10,300 nt of DNA, from assembly GCA_016919565.1 (NCBI GenBank), contig JACXTO010000130.1:1-10300 (forward strand), written 5' to 3'. This document shows positions 1-5,429 of the stretch, one piece after another; within the stretch, counting starts at the first letter, position 1, and the number at the start of each line of letters is the position of its first letter. This DNA is from Methanomassiliicoccaceae archaeon (lineage in GTDB: Archaea; Thermoplasmatota; Thermoplasmata; Methanomassiliicoccales; UBA472). Below the pieces are notes generated by a model. It saw only the letters and a list, made by a program, of their open reading frames with translations. It did not search any database and had not been told where the DNA came from. A program made the translations under genes and the position numbers.

Positions 1-218
1 AAATCGCCTGCGAACTGTGTCCGAGGATGACCTCCGGAAGATGCCCGAGCGGGGTAACGGGATGCATTCCGAAGGAGAACCCATTCTGCCAGGTGGCCAC
101 CTGTGCATTCCACGAGGGAGTGGGACATTGCTTCGAATGCTCAGAGTTCCCTTGCGAGACGACAAGGAAGGGACCAATAGCCTATGGATATTGCCAGTTC
201 ATTTCTGGAAAGGAATAG
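1..218 (+). CDS. Cys-rich DUF3795-like protein, 3' part
   Basis: The reading frame enters the window from upstream (first full codon at position 3) and ends at TAG 216-218, giving 71 residues without an N-terminus. It holds ten cysteines. The strongest block runs from FCQVATCAFHEGVGHCFEC to EFPCE, the spacing I know from DUF3795-type proteins, where the clustered cysteines are thought to bind metal or an iron-sulphur cluster. An internal ATG at 27 is not a likely start because CELCPR, with two of the cysteines, lies before it in the same frame. A different frame is open from 17 to 316 but breaks the cysteine pattern, so I reject it. Molecular function is unknown. The family call is from motif memory; that this frame is coding is fairly sure. 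Confidence 0.75.
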   Translation, partial: IACELCPRMTSGRCPSGVTGCIPKENPFCQVATCAFHEGVGHCFECSEFPCETTRKGPIAYGYCQFISGKE

Positions 219-308
219 GCGACCATCAGCAGCAATCAATATCCATGATGTCTGGCCAGATCGAATCACCATTCTCAATTTCGATAACATTAATATTGGG
301 TGATAGAT

Positions 309-316
309 ACATATAG
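309..316 (+). promoter_or_regulatory. TATA-like box before a possible RNA
   Basis: ACATATAG lies about 26 bases before position 339-340, which is where the nested stem structure of 342-421 begins. This spacing fits an archaeal TATA box and start site, so the structured segment could be a transcript of its own. It is a short AT-rich match and could be chance. A second candidate (329-335) would start transcription inside the first stem. Confidence 0.25.
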
Positions 317-341
317 GATCAGGCGCGCATTATACAATCGT

Positions 342-421
342 CCCCCTTGATTGAGCATACCCCTGGCGGTCATAAGGCTTTAATCCTATACTGACCGGCG
401 CAGGTGCGCTTCTTCAAGGGG
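342..421 (+). ncRNA. Candidate structured RNA, unknown class
   Basis: An 8-bp perfect stem (CCCCTTGA 343-350 with TCAAGGGG 414-421) encloses two further stems. One pairs CGGTCA 367-372 with TGACCG 392-397 and extends inward through 373-374/389-390 and 375-377/385-387 with small bulges to a 7-base loop. The other pairs GCGC 398-401 with GCGC 406-409 around AGGT. Together they make a three-way junction of about 80 bases. I checked it as a tRNA: there is no T-loop and no regular cloverleaf, so it is not one. It matches no riboswitch I know. It could be an independent small RNA, a leader of the gene at 530, or chance pairing. Confidence 0.3.
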
Positions 422-440
422 ATCACCCATGCCATCTTCC

Positions 441-463
441 CGATTCTCTTCCTGAGAGAATCG
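441..463 (+). repeat. Perfect 9-bp inverted repeat (hairpin)
   Basis: CGATTCTCT (441-449) and AGAGAATCG (455-463) are exact reverse complements around a 5-base loop, TCCTG. No T-tract follows at once, so it is not a classical terminator. It sits about 30 bases before the TATA-like box of the 530 gene and could be an operator for that promoter or part of a longer structured transcript with 342-421. Confidence 0.5.
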
Positions 464-493
464 TTCCAGAACTGATAGTCGTGACACAATCTT

Positions 494-500
494 CTATAAT
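494..500 (+). promoter_or_regulatory. TATA-like box for the 133-aa gene
   Basis: CTATAAT lies 30-36 bases before the ATG at 530. With the usual archaeal spacing, transcription would begin around 521-524, leaving a very short leader. Confidence 0.4.
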
Positions 501-529
501 CCAATCCTCTTTTCTATCCCGAAGGTGCA

Positions 530-931
530 ATGCTGAGGAACCGAGATCAAGGTTCAATGAGAAAGGACGAGCAAACCAACTGCCCATCCTGCGACAATGA
601 TATCGGTCTGGAAATGGCATCAAGGCCCGAGCCTTCCATCGTAGCCATCCTGATGGCTAGCATCGGCGGGCTGCTAGCATTTTTCGGGCTCTTCTTCGGC
701 TTGGTGGCGGCGGTCGCAGAATCCGCTTTCCTAATAGTAAGCTTGGTCACCTGCGCCATCGCCGCCTCGCTCTTCGTCTTGGCGTATGTGGCAAGAAGGA
801 AGCAGATCGGGGAATGGGAGAGGCGGGAAGAGAAGTCGCTGGCATCGGCCAGATGCGACTATTGCGGCTCTCAGAATCAAAAGGGTGAAAGTAAATGTAA
901 ATCGTGCGGCGCCCCGCTGAACCTCCAATGA
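530..931 (+). CDS. Membrane protein with C-terminal zinc ribbon
   Basis: A 133-residue protein. Residues about 36-60 and 63-87 are hydrophobic and form two membrane helices with a very short turn. A charged stretch follows (89-105), then a C-terminal zinc ribbon with cysteines 109, 112, 123 and 126, the same C-x2-C-x10-C-x2-C spacing as in the two zinc-ribbon proteins near 5430 and 6762. The N-terminal segment carries a further Cys pair (18, 21) without a matching second pair, so it may be half a metal site. Start: ATG 530 follows GAAGGTG very closely and the TATA-like box at 494-500. An in-frame ATG at 557 would keep the Cys pair and is possible. Both tails probably face the same side. Function unknown. 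Confidence 0.75.
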   Translation: MLRNRDQGSMRKDEQTNCPSCDNDIGLEMASRPEPSIVAILMASIGGLLAFFGLFFGLVAAVAESAFLIVSLVTCAIAASLFVLAYVARRKQIGEWERREEKSLASARCDYCGSQNQKGESKCKSCGAPLNLQ

Positions 932-1241
932 TTACCGTCGACGCAGCGCGGCGCCCAACAATTATTCAACTGATTGAATCTCATACCTTGCGTGTTTGGA
1001 GACAACCTCATAGGCTCTTCCTGGACCTCCTGCACCAATGCGATTCCGGACATCCATTGATGCGAAAAATCTTGTTCCCGTAAACATGAATAAATCCATA
1101 TCAATCAACCCAAGGCGCGATACATCCCGCTTCTCTGTTTCGCTTTCAAGAATTGTTGGATGGAGCAGCTAGCAGCGGATGTGGGCATGAGTTCAATCAC
1201 GGGCGCAATGTTCACAGCCCCATATCATCGGGCGAGGCCCA
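932..1241. other. Intergenic region, possible gene remnant
   Basis: No complete gene with a start signal is visible. A small inverted repeat, ATTCAA (964-969) and TTGAAT (974-979) around four bases, could form a weak hairpin. The minus strand holds an open stretch (962-1168), listed separately. Overlapping minus-strand frames, including one at 877-1104, read as low-complexity chance translation. Nothing else is supported. Confidence 0.5.
962..1168 (-). pseudogene. Possible decayed kinase-like remnant
   Basis: On the minus strand a frame is open for about 68 codons, from a TAG near 1171 to TAA at 964-962. Its last part reads RFFASMDVRNRIGAGGPG followed by RAYEVVSKHARYEIQSVE. By eye this resembles the F-box and glycine-rich G2 box ending of histidine-kinase ATPase domains (FF...GxGLGL.IVK.IVE.H), with the key GLGL block damaged to GGPG. 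It lies just downstream, on the same strand, of a response regulator, where a kinase partner would be expected. No upstream kinase boxes (N, G1) were found in any frame, and no Shine-Dalgarno start. An argininosuccinate-lyase tail or plain chance are alternatives. An open run this long occurs by chance fairly often. Confidence 0.2.
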
Positions 1242-1649
1242 TCAGCTGCAGATTGGTTCGAAATGGGACCTCACCAGGGAGATCGTCTCTTCCATTTCTT
1301 TCATGCCGATCGGTTTGATGATATAGTCCAGGATATTATTCTTCCAGGCCTTCCGCTTGTCCTTTTCCGATGTCGACCCGGTTAGGATTATCACGGGGAT
1401 TTGGGGATCCTTTCTCTTGATGTGCTCAAGCACCTCATGCCCGTTTATTCGAGGGAGATTGAGATCGAGGAAAACGATGTCCGGCAGATCCAATTTGGAC
1501 CAGTGCTCGACCGCGATGATGGCTTTTTCACCATCCTCGATCACTACGATATTGGCTTCTGGCCTGGCGGAAAGGATAATCTCCCGGGAAAGTATTTCGT
1601 CCGCTGGGTTGTCCTCCACCAAGAGGACCTTGAGGGTCCTCAATCCCAT
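1242..1649 (-). CDS. Single-domain response regulator (receiver)
   Basis: A 135-residue protein that is one CheY-like receiver domain with no output domain. Key residues are in place: acidic pair E12-D13 in VLLVEDNPADE, phospho-acceptor D62 in VFLDLNLPRINGHEVL, T90 in VIILTGS and K112 in IIKP. The long segment between beta-4 and the lysine, and the LDLNLP block, suit the Rcp1-like subclass paired with bacteriophytochrome or PAS kinases. Start: ATG 1649, preceded by GAGGAGG (1655-1661) at five bases. The frame stays open upstream to an ATG at 1781, but the extra 44 residues do not look like protein and that start has no Shine-Dalgarno. It would pass phosphate from a histidine kinase to an unknown partner; no intact kinase is in the window. 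Confidence 0.92.
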   Translation of the reverse strand: MGLRTLKVLLVEDNPADEILSREIILSARPEANIVVIEDGEKAIIAVEHWSKLDLPDIVFLDLNLPRINGHEVLEHIKRKDPQIPVIILTGSTSEKDKRKAWKNNILDYIIKPIGMKEMEETISLVRSHFEPICS

Positions 1650-1825
1650 CCCAGCCTCCTCGTTGATTCCACAGCGATACCGATATTGCGGAACTTGGCC
1701 ACACTGTGCACTACTATCGTGCAATTCCATAGCCATACATTGTCGATCCTTTGCATTCCAGTCGATTCTTGTCTGTTCCATGAGTGGAACTTCGTTATTC
1801 TGGCAGGTAAATTTGCAGATGCACT

Positions 1826-1836
1826 AATATAATATT
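1826..1836 (-). promoter_or_regulatory. TATA-like element upstream of the response regulator
   Basis: Read on the minus strand, an AT-only stretch (AATATTATATT) stands about 180 bases before the ATG at 1649. If used, it gives a leader of about 150 bases. Another AT-rich block (1808-1814) lies closer. The assignment is uncertain. Confidence 0.25.
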
Positions 1837-2002
1837 CCAGCATTTTTAGCGGAGAATCCACATTATAATTGCGGTTGCAGCGGACTTGCGATCTTGCGGA
1901 TGTGATTGACCGATTGATTAGCATCCCAAGCTCAGGTCGTGAATTATAATAACAGTCAATGATGGTCATCCTCTCATCAAATGATCATGGATCGTCCAGC
2001 AC

Positions 2003-2467
2003 CTAGGTTTCGAGGGCGATTTCCCGGACCTTGGCTATCGATTGTTCCACATGCTTCTTCGGCTGGATCTGCGACGAGAAGACCATTCTGACCACGCCTT
2101 TCTTGTCTACCACGAAAGTCACCCTGCCATTGGTGTGCCCGATGCCAAAGGCGCCGAAAAGCTCTCTGACCTTGTCGCCTTCGTCGCTAAGCAAAGTGAA
2201 AGGGAGCTCGTGCTCGACGACGAACCTCTTATGCGATTCGATGCTATCGCCGCTTATCCCGAACACTTCCGCCCCCTCCTTCTGGAAAGCCTCGTACATC
2301 TCCCGGAAGGCGTGGGCCTCCATGGTGCATCCAGACGTGAAATCCTTAGGGTAGAAGTAGATCACCAAGGGCTTTCTGCCTATCCACTTGGCCATATCGA
2401 CAGTATTGCCGTTTTGGTCTGGCAATCCGAACATCGGGACCTTGTCGCCCACCTTCAAAGGGGTCAT
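2003..2467 (-). CDS. bcp: BCP/PrxQ-type peroxiredoxin, 1-Cys
   Basis: A 154-residue thioredoxin-fold peroxidase, the usual length for the BCP/PrxQ family. It reduces hydrogen peroxide or organic peroxides in the cytoplasm using a thiol donor. The active site reads YFYPKDFTSGCTMEAHAFRE: P40, T44 and peroxidatic C47 are present. GRVTFVVDKKG later supplies the conserved arginine strand. Many family members have a resolving cysteine five residues after the first; here that position is H52, and C47 is the only cysteine, so this is a 1-Cys enzyme needing an external thiol. ATG 2467 has no clear Shine-Dalgarno, but a TATA-like ATTTAAGA (2496-2503, read in reverse) lies about 32 bases upstream, suiting a short leader. 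The CMD/AhpD-like gene ends 55 bases upstream. Confidence 0.93.
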   Translation of the reverse strand: MTPLKVGDKVPMFGLPDQNGNTVDMAKWIGRKPLVIYFYPKDFTSGCTMEAHAFREMYEAFQKEGAEVFGISGDSIESHKRFVVEHELPFTLLSDEGDKVRELFGAFGIGHTNGRVTFVVDKKGVVRMVFSSQIQPKKHVEQSIAKVREIALET

Positions 2468-2495
2468 GGTAGGATGAAACCACGGAGCATCAAGG

Positions 2496-2503
2496 ATTTA
2501 AGA
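2496..2503 (-). promoter_or_regulatory. TATA-like box for the peroxiredoxin
   Basis: TCTTAAAT on the minus strand is centred about 32 bases before the ATG at 2467, the distance expected for an almost leaderless archaeal transcript. It lies just before the end of the preceding gene, so the peroxiredoxin may have its own promoter. Confidence 0.35.
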
Positions 2504-2522
2504 TTGCCCTCACCTGATCGTG

Positions 2523-2969
2523 TCACTTCACTTTGAGCTTTGACCGCTGAGTGGATATGTCATCGAGCTTGCGAAGCGCCACGGACTGGCTCTTGGTCAG
2601 GGACATGAACGAGCCCATCAGGATGGCCTCGAGGATCTCATCCTTGCTCGCTCCCGCGTTGAAGGCCGCTTCGATGTGCACGTTCAGGCAGTGCTCGCTG
2701 GCGATCGCGCTGCCAGCGGCCACGGCCGCCAGCTCGGCGGTCTTGTGGTCCAGATGCTCTGGCTTGAGCATAACCTTTCTTGAGAGGTCGTGGTACGGAA
2801 TGAAGATGTCAGGCCGTTCCGATAGGAATCGGGGAACGAACGGCACCTTGCCAAAGACCTCCTCCGTCTCCTTGAGCCGGATCGCCACCTCGGATTCATC
2901 GTCGGCCTTGCTGCTTTTCCTCGATCTGATGGTTCCTGCCATTTGCCTCGCCTTGTTAGCGAGGGTCAT
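2523..2969 (-). CDS. AhpD-like carboxymuconolactone decarboxylase-family protein
   Basis: A helical protein of about 148 residues from ATG 2969. The CMD/AhpD signature is at 90-121: ASEHCLNVHIEAAFNAGASK, then DEILEAILMG. C94 and H98 match the conserved Cys and His. Redox-active members usually have CxxC with E and H; here the first cysteine is S91, so a disulphide within the motif cannot form. The family includes alkylhydroperoxidase partners, decarboxylases and many unknowns, so activity is not assigned. Start is ambiguous: ATG 2969 (CAGG six bases before), ATG 2975, ATG 2942 or TTG 2990 are all in frame. It begins about 36 bases after the methyltransferase stop, on the same strand, and so probably belongs to the hisD operon. 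Confidence 0.85.
   Translation of the reverse strand: MTLANKARQMAGTIRSRKSSKADDESEVAIRLKETEEVFGKVPFVPRFLSERPDIFIPYHDLSRKVMLKPEHLDHKTAELAAVAAGSAIASEHCLNVHIEAAFNAGASKDEILEAILMGSFMSLTKSQSVALRKLDDISTQRSKLKVK
2946..2964 (-). repeat. 6-bp inverted repeat at the CMD gene start
   Basis: CCTCGC (2946-2951) and GCGAGG (2959-2964) are exact reverse complements with a 7-base loop. In the minus-strand RNA this hairpin lies within the first codons if translation starts at 2969, or directly before the start if ATG 2942 is used, where it would mask the nearby G-rich ribosome site. Confidence 0.35.
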
Positions 2970-3005
2970 CGTCATCCTGATAGATATCAATTGTCCGGCA
3001 ATGCG

Positions 3006-3659
3006 TTACGGTCTAACCAATTCAGCGGTTATTAGCGACCGGTTACCTGAGTCGGTAGGGAATTTCGTCGGCCTCATCGAGCGAACGATCGAGAGCACGC
3101 GATATCCCGGGAAGAGGGCAAGTATCTCCTCCTCGGTGAAATAGTGAGTGAACACCCCGTTCCCTCTCAGGTACGTATCGCTTTCGATCTCCTCCCCTTT
3201 CCCGAAACGCATGTCATCGATCGAGAAGAATCGACCGACGACCATTCCCCCTGGCCGGAGCACCCGGTTGATCTCGACCGTCGCTTTGCTCCTATCGTCA
3301 GAAAGGAGGTGGTCGATGAGATGCACGGCGGTCACGGCGTCGAACGACCCCTCTGTGAATGGAAGAGCCAATGCGTCCGCTTGGACCAGGCGGAGACCGT
3401 CGTCTTTCGCCCTGTCCCTTAGGATCGAAAGTGCCGTCCGTGACTGATCGAGGCCGATAACATCTAGGTTCTTCTCGACCAGGCCGATCGCGGTCTTCCC
3501 ATCTCCGCAACCGAGCTCCAGCACTCTGCCATGAAGCGCGCTCAGCTGGAGGTCCGAGGGTCCGCGCCAGCGTGGGTGGGATTGCTGGTACGCCTCATCC
3601 CATGCTGCTTTCTGCCTTGACCTGGCCAGCCACAAGGAGTCTTTGGACCGATCGCTCAT
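3006..3659 (-). CDS. Class I SAM-dependent methyltransferase
   Basis: A 217-residue Rossmann-fold methyltransferase of the Methyltransf_11 type. Motif I is VLELGCGDGK (46-55), the acidic residue after beta-2 is D71, the third motif is ADALALPF with D95, then SFDAVTAVHLIDHL (105-118) and RVLRPGGMVVG (132-142). These build the SAM pocket. The C-terminal part (about 144-217) would shape the substrate site, and I cannot name the substrate. ATG 3659 follows the hisD stop with no base between (TGA then ATG), so the two are almost surely co-transcribed and translationally coupled. A histidine-pathway role is not known for such enzymes; the link may be only operon membership. Confidence 0.92.
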   Translation of the reverse strand: MSDRSKDSLWLARSRQKAAWDEAYQQSHPRWRGPSDLQLSALHGRVLELGCGDGKTAIGLVEKNLDVIGLDQSRTALSILRDRAKDDGLRLVQADALALPFTEGSFDAVTAVHLIDHLLSDDRSKATVEINRVLRPGGMVVGRFFSIDDMRFGKGEEIESDTYLRGNGVFTHYFTEEEILALFPGYRVLSIVRSMRPTKFPTDSGNRSLITAELVRP

Positions 3660-4913
3660 TCATTGCTTCTCCAAGCGAATGCGCACCGATTCGGAGTGGG
3701 CCTGCAACCCTTCCGCCTCGGCCAATGACATCGTGATCGGTCCTATGCTCTTCAGGCCCTTCTTGCTGACCTCTTGCATGGAGACGCTCTTGCAGAAATG
3801 CCGAACATCGAGACCTGAATAGGTACGAGCGTATCCTGCGGTGGGGAGAACGTGATTGGTGCCCGAGGAATAATCCCCGCAGGCCACCGGCGAGTAAGGG
3901 CCGATGAAGACCGCTCCAGCGTTCCTGACCTTGCTCATCGCCGATCGCGGATCTCTTACTTGTATCGACAAGTGCTCGGAGGCAACCTCGTTCGCTATCT
4001 CGATCGCCTCGCCGATGTCCTTGGCAAGGATGTAGCCGCAATTGGAGAGGGAGCGCGCTATGACCTCCCGGCGCTTCGCCCTTCGCGCCTGTTCCTCGAT
4101 GCAAACCCCAACGCGTTCGGCCATGGCCGGGTCAGTTGTGATCAGGACGCATGCGGCATCAGGGTCGTGCTCGGCCTGCGCGATGATGTCGGCGGCGATG
4201 AAGGTCGGCTCTGCCGTCCCATCGGCTATCACCGCCAGCTCGCTCGGCCCAGCCGGGAAATCGATGTCGACGAAGTCCTTAAGTTGCATCTTGGCCGCCG
4301 TCACATAGACGTTGCCAGGACCGACGATCTTCTGCACCGGTCTCACAATCTCCGTCCCCAGCGCCATGGCCGCGATGGCCTGCGCCCCTCCCACGGAATA
4401 GATCTCGTCCGCACCTGCCACATCGAGCGCCACCAGGATCAGCGGGTGGATTGGGGGCGGGGTGCAGCACACCACCTTCCCGACACCGGCGATCTTCGCT
4501 GGGATCACGCACATCAGAGCGGTGGATGGATACGCAGCCCTTCCTCCAGGGACGTAGACACCGACCCTTTCCATGGGCATGGTGCGCATGCCGAGCCTCA
4601 CGCCCGGCTCGACCTCCTCCTCCCAATTCATCGCCTTGAGCTGCAGTGAGTGGAACCGTTCTATCCTGGCCTTGGACTGCTTCAGGTCCTCGATCAGCCT
4701 GCTATCGACCTGAGAGTAGGCAGCTGTTACTTGGTCCCTATCGACGCTCAGGGATTCCAACCGAACCTTGTCGTACCGTTCCGTAAGCTCGAACAGCGCC
4801 CGGTCGCCTTGGTCACGCACCAGCGCTATGATCTTGCTGACTGGTTCTTGGACGTCCTGCAATCCTGCGCGTCTATCCCTCAACCAGTCCCGTGCGTCGA
4901 ATTGGCGCCACAT
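3660..4913 (-). CDS. hisD: Histidinol dehydrogenase
   Basis: A 417-residue enzyme of standard length. It catalyses the last two steps of histidine synthesis: histidinol to histidinal to histidine, using two NAD+ and a zinc ion. Family blocks appear in order: VGVYVPGGRAAYPSTALM (117-134), VGGAQAIAAMALGT (174-187), QKIVGPGNVYV (194-204), DFPAGPSELAVIAD (218-231), AQAEHDPDAA (245-254), EVASEHLSIQ (309-318) and ACGDYSSGTNHVLPT (344-358). By family comparison Q246, H249, D347 and H406 are the zinc ligands, and E313 and H314 are catalytic. All are present, so the enzyme should be active. ATG 4913 is the only in-frame ATG after an upstream stop; AGGAG is 12 bases before it. It leads a likely operon with the methyltransferase and CMD genes. 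No other his gene is nearby. Confidence 0.97.
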   Translation of the reverse strand: MWRQFDARDWLRDRRAGLQDVQEPVSKIIALVRDQGDRALFELTERYDKVRLESLSVDRDQVTAAYSQVDSRLIEDLKQSKARIERFHSLQLKAMNWEEEVEPGVRLGMRTMPMERVGVYVPGGRAAYPSTALMCVIPAKIAGVGKVVCCTPPPIHPLILVALDVAGADEIYSVGGAQAIAAMALGTEIVRPVQKIVGPGNVYVTAAKMQLKDFVDIDFPAGPSELAVIADGTAEPTFIAADIIAQAEHDPDAACVLITTDPAMAERVGVCIEEQARRAKRREVIARSLSNCGYILAKDIGEAIEIANEVASEHLSIQVRDPRSAMSKVRNAGAVFIGPYSPVACGDYSSGTNHVLPTAGYARTYSGLDVRHFCKSVSMQEVSKKGLKSIGPITMSLAEAEGLQAHSESVRIRLEKQ

Positions 4914-4926
4914 CGGACTTCAAACT

Positions 4927-4945
4927 CCTAGCCATTACTTCTAGG
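4927..4945 (-). promoter_or_regulatory. Inverted repeat over the hisD ribosome site
   Basis: CCTAG (4927-4931) and CTAGG (4941-4945) pair around nine bases. On the minus-strand transcript the second arm overlaps the AGGAG that precedes hisD, and the loop carries an ATG opening an 18-codon frame that ends by overlapping the hisD start. It could be an operator between the divergent hisD and ppiC promoters or a translational control hairpin. With only five base pairs, chance is possible. Confidence 0.3.
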
Positions 4946-4981
4946 TTTTTGTTAGTCCCGTCCTCATTAGTAATAAGAAAG

Positions 4982-4989
4982 TTCTATAG
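4982..4989 (+). promoter_or_regulatory. TATA-like box for ppiC
   Basis: TTCTATAG is 25-32 bases before the ATG at 5014. The gene has no Shine-Dalgarno, so a leaderless transcript starting at or near the ATG fits. Confidence 0.45.
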
Positions 4990-5013
4990 CTCGAAATCGC
5001 GGTCGGGTCCGAC

Positions 5014-5295
5014 ATGGCAACCAAAGTGAATTGCTCTCACATCCTGGTCAGCAGCGAAAGCGAGGCAAAGCAGCTAATGGAGCGGATCAAGGCGGGAGAG
5101 AACTTCGCCGATCTTGCGAAGAAGGTCTCCAAGTGCCCATCCGGAAAGAAGGGCGGGGAACTTGGCTGGTTCGGGAAGGGCCAGATGGTACCTGAGTTCG
5201 AGAAGGCGGCCTTCGAGAACGAGAAGGGGAAGATCGTCGGGCCGGTAAAGACCCAATTCGGCTGGCATCTCATCAAGATAGTCGATACCCGCTGA
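5014..5295 (+). CDS. ppiC: Parvulin-type peptidyl-prolyl isomerase
   Basis: A 93-residue single-domain parvulin, the same length as E. coli PpiC (Par10). It catalyses cis-trans isomerisation of peptide bonds before proline and helps folding. Motifs run in order: CSHILVSSESEAKQLMERIK (7-26), FADLAKKVSKCPSGKKGG (31-48), LGWFGKGQMVPEFEKAAF (50-67), then GPVKTQFGWHLIKI (76-89). The first His (H9) and last His (H85) of the active-site core and the GxMVPEF block are present. There is no signal peptide, so it is cytoplasmic. ATG 5014 is preceded by a TATA-like box at leaderless distance. It diverges from hisD across a 100-base region. Confidence 0.96.
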   Translation: MATKVNCSHILVSSESEAKQLMERIKAGENFADLAKKVSKCPSGKKGGELGWFGKGQMVPEFEKAAFENEKGKIVGPVKTQFGWHLIKIVDTR

Positions 5296-5321
5296 TCCCC
5301 TGGCATCGATCCACCAATCCC

Positions 5322-5344
5322 TTTTCAAACCCTTTCATTTCTGT
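5322..5344 (+). terminator. Weak pyrimidine-rich terminator after ppiC
   Basis: A pyrimidine-rich stretch with short T-runs (TTTT, TTT, TTT) starts about 27 bases after the ppiC stop. Archaeal termination can use T-runs alone, but these are short. Confidence 0.25.
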
Positions 5345-5416
5345 TCTCAAAATCGAATGCAGCCAGGAAGATTGATAAACTAACCTCACCGATATAGTGA
5401 AGCCATTTCATCGTGA

Positions 5417-5424
5417 AGGAGGAG
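5417..5424 (+). promoter_or_regulatory. Strong Shine-Dalgarno fixing a TTG start
   Basis: AGGAGGAG ends five bases before TTG 5430 and decides this start over the GTG at 5397. The same GGAGGAGAAAC string precedes the ATG at 6762. A possible TATA element (GATAAAC, 5374-5380) lies upstream. Confidence 0.75.
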
Positions 5425-5429
5425 AAACC

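Larger units (their letters stand above)
219..529. other. Intergenic region with RNA-like structure
   Basis: No convincing open frame on either strand. The stretch holds a 10-bp perfect palindrome (251-260, TCTGGCCAGA), a 6-bp inverted repeat (265-270 with 299-304) that could form a hairpin after the upstream gene, two TATA-like boxes (about 309-316 and 329-335), a nested set of stems (342-421), a perfect 9-bp hairpin (441-463) and a TATA-like box (494-500) before the next gene. The stems and boxes are listed separately. Confidence 0.6.

Noticed and set aside
251..260. 10-bp perfect palindrome TCTGGCCAGA
   Set aside because: A single short palindrome without a second copy or nearby promoter is too weak to call an operator.
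17..316. 99-codon plus-strand frame at the window start
   Set aside because: It overlaps the Cys-rich DUF3795-like frame, which keeps ten cysteines in family-like spacing; the longer frame has no such pattern.
342..421. tRNA gene
   Set aside because: The closing stem looks like an acceptor stem, but there is no T-loop and no cloverleaf with a proper anticodon arm.
1650..1781. N-terminal 44-residue extension of the response regulator
   Set aside because: The ATG at 1781 has no ribosome site and the extra residues do not resemble a domain, while ATG 1649 follows GAGGAGG at ideal distance.
1357..1832. Two long plus-strand frames opposite the response regulator
   Set aside because: Shadow frames; the receiver motifs are clear on the minus strand.
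3852..4649. Plus-strand open frame of 265 codons
   Set aside because: It lies wholly opposite hisD, whose motifs are unmistakable. The translation is Arg/His-rich with no family features.
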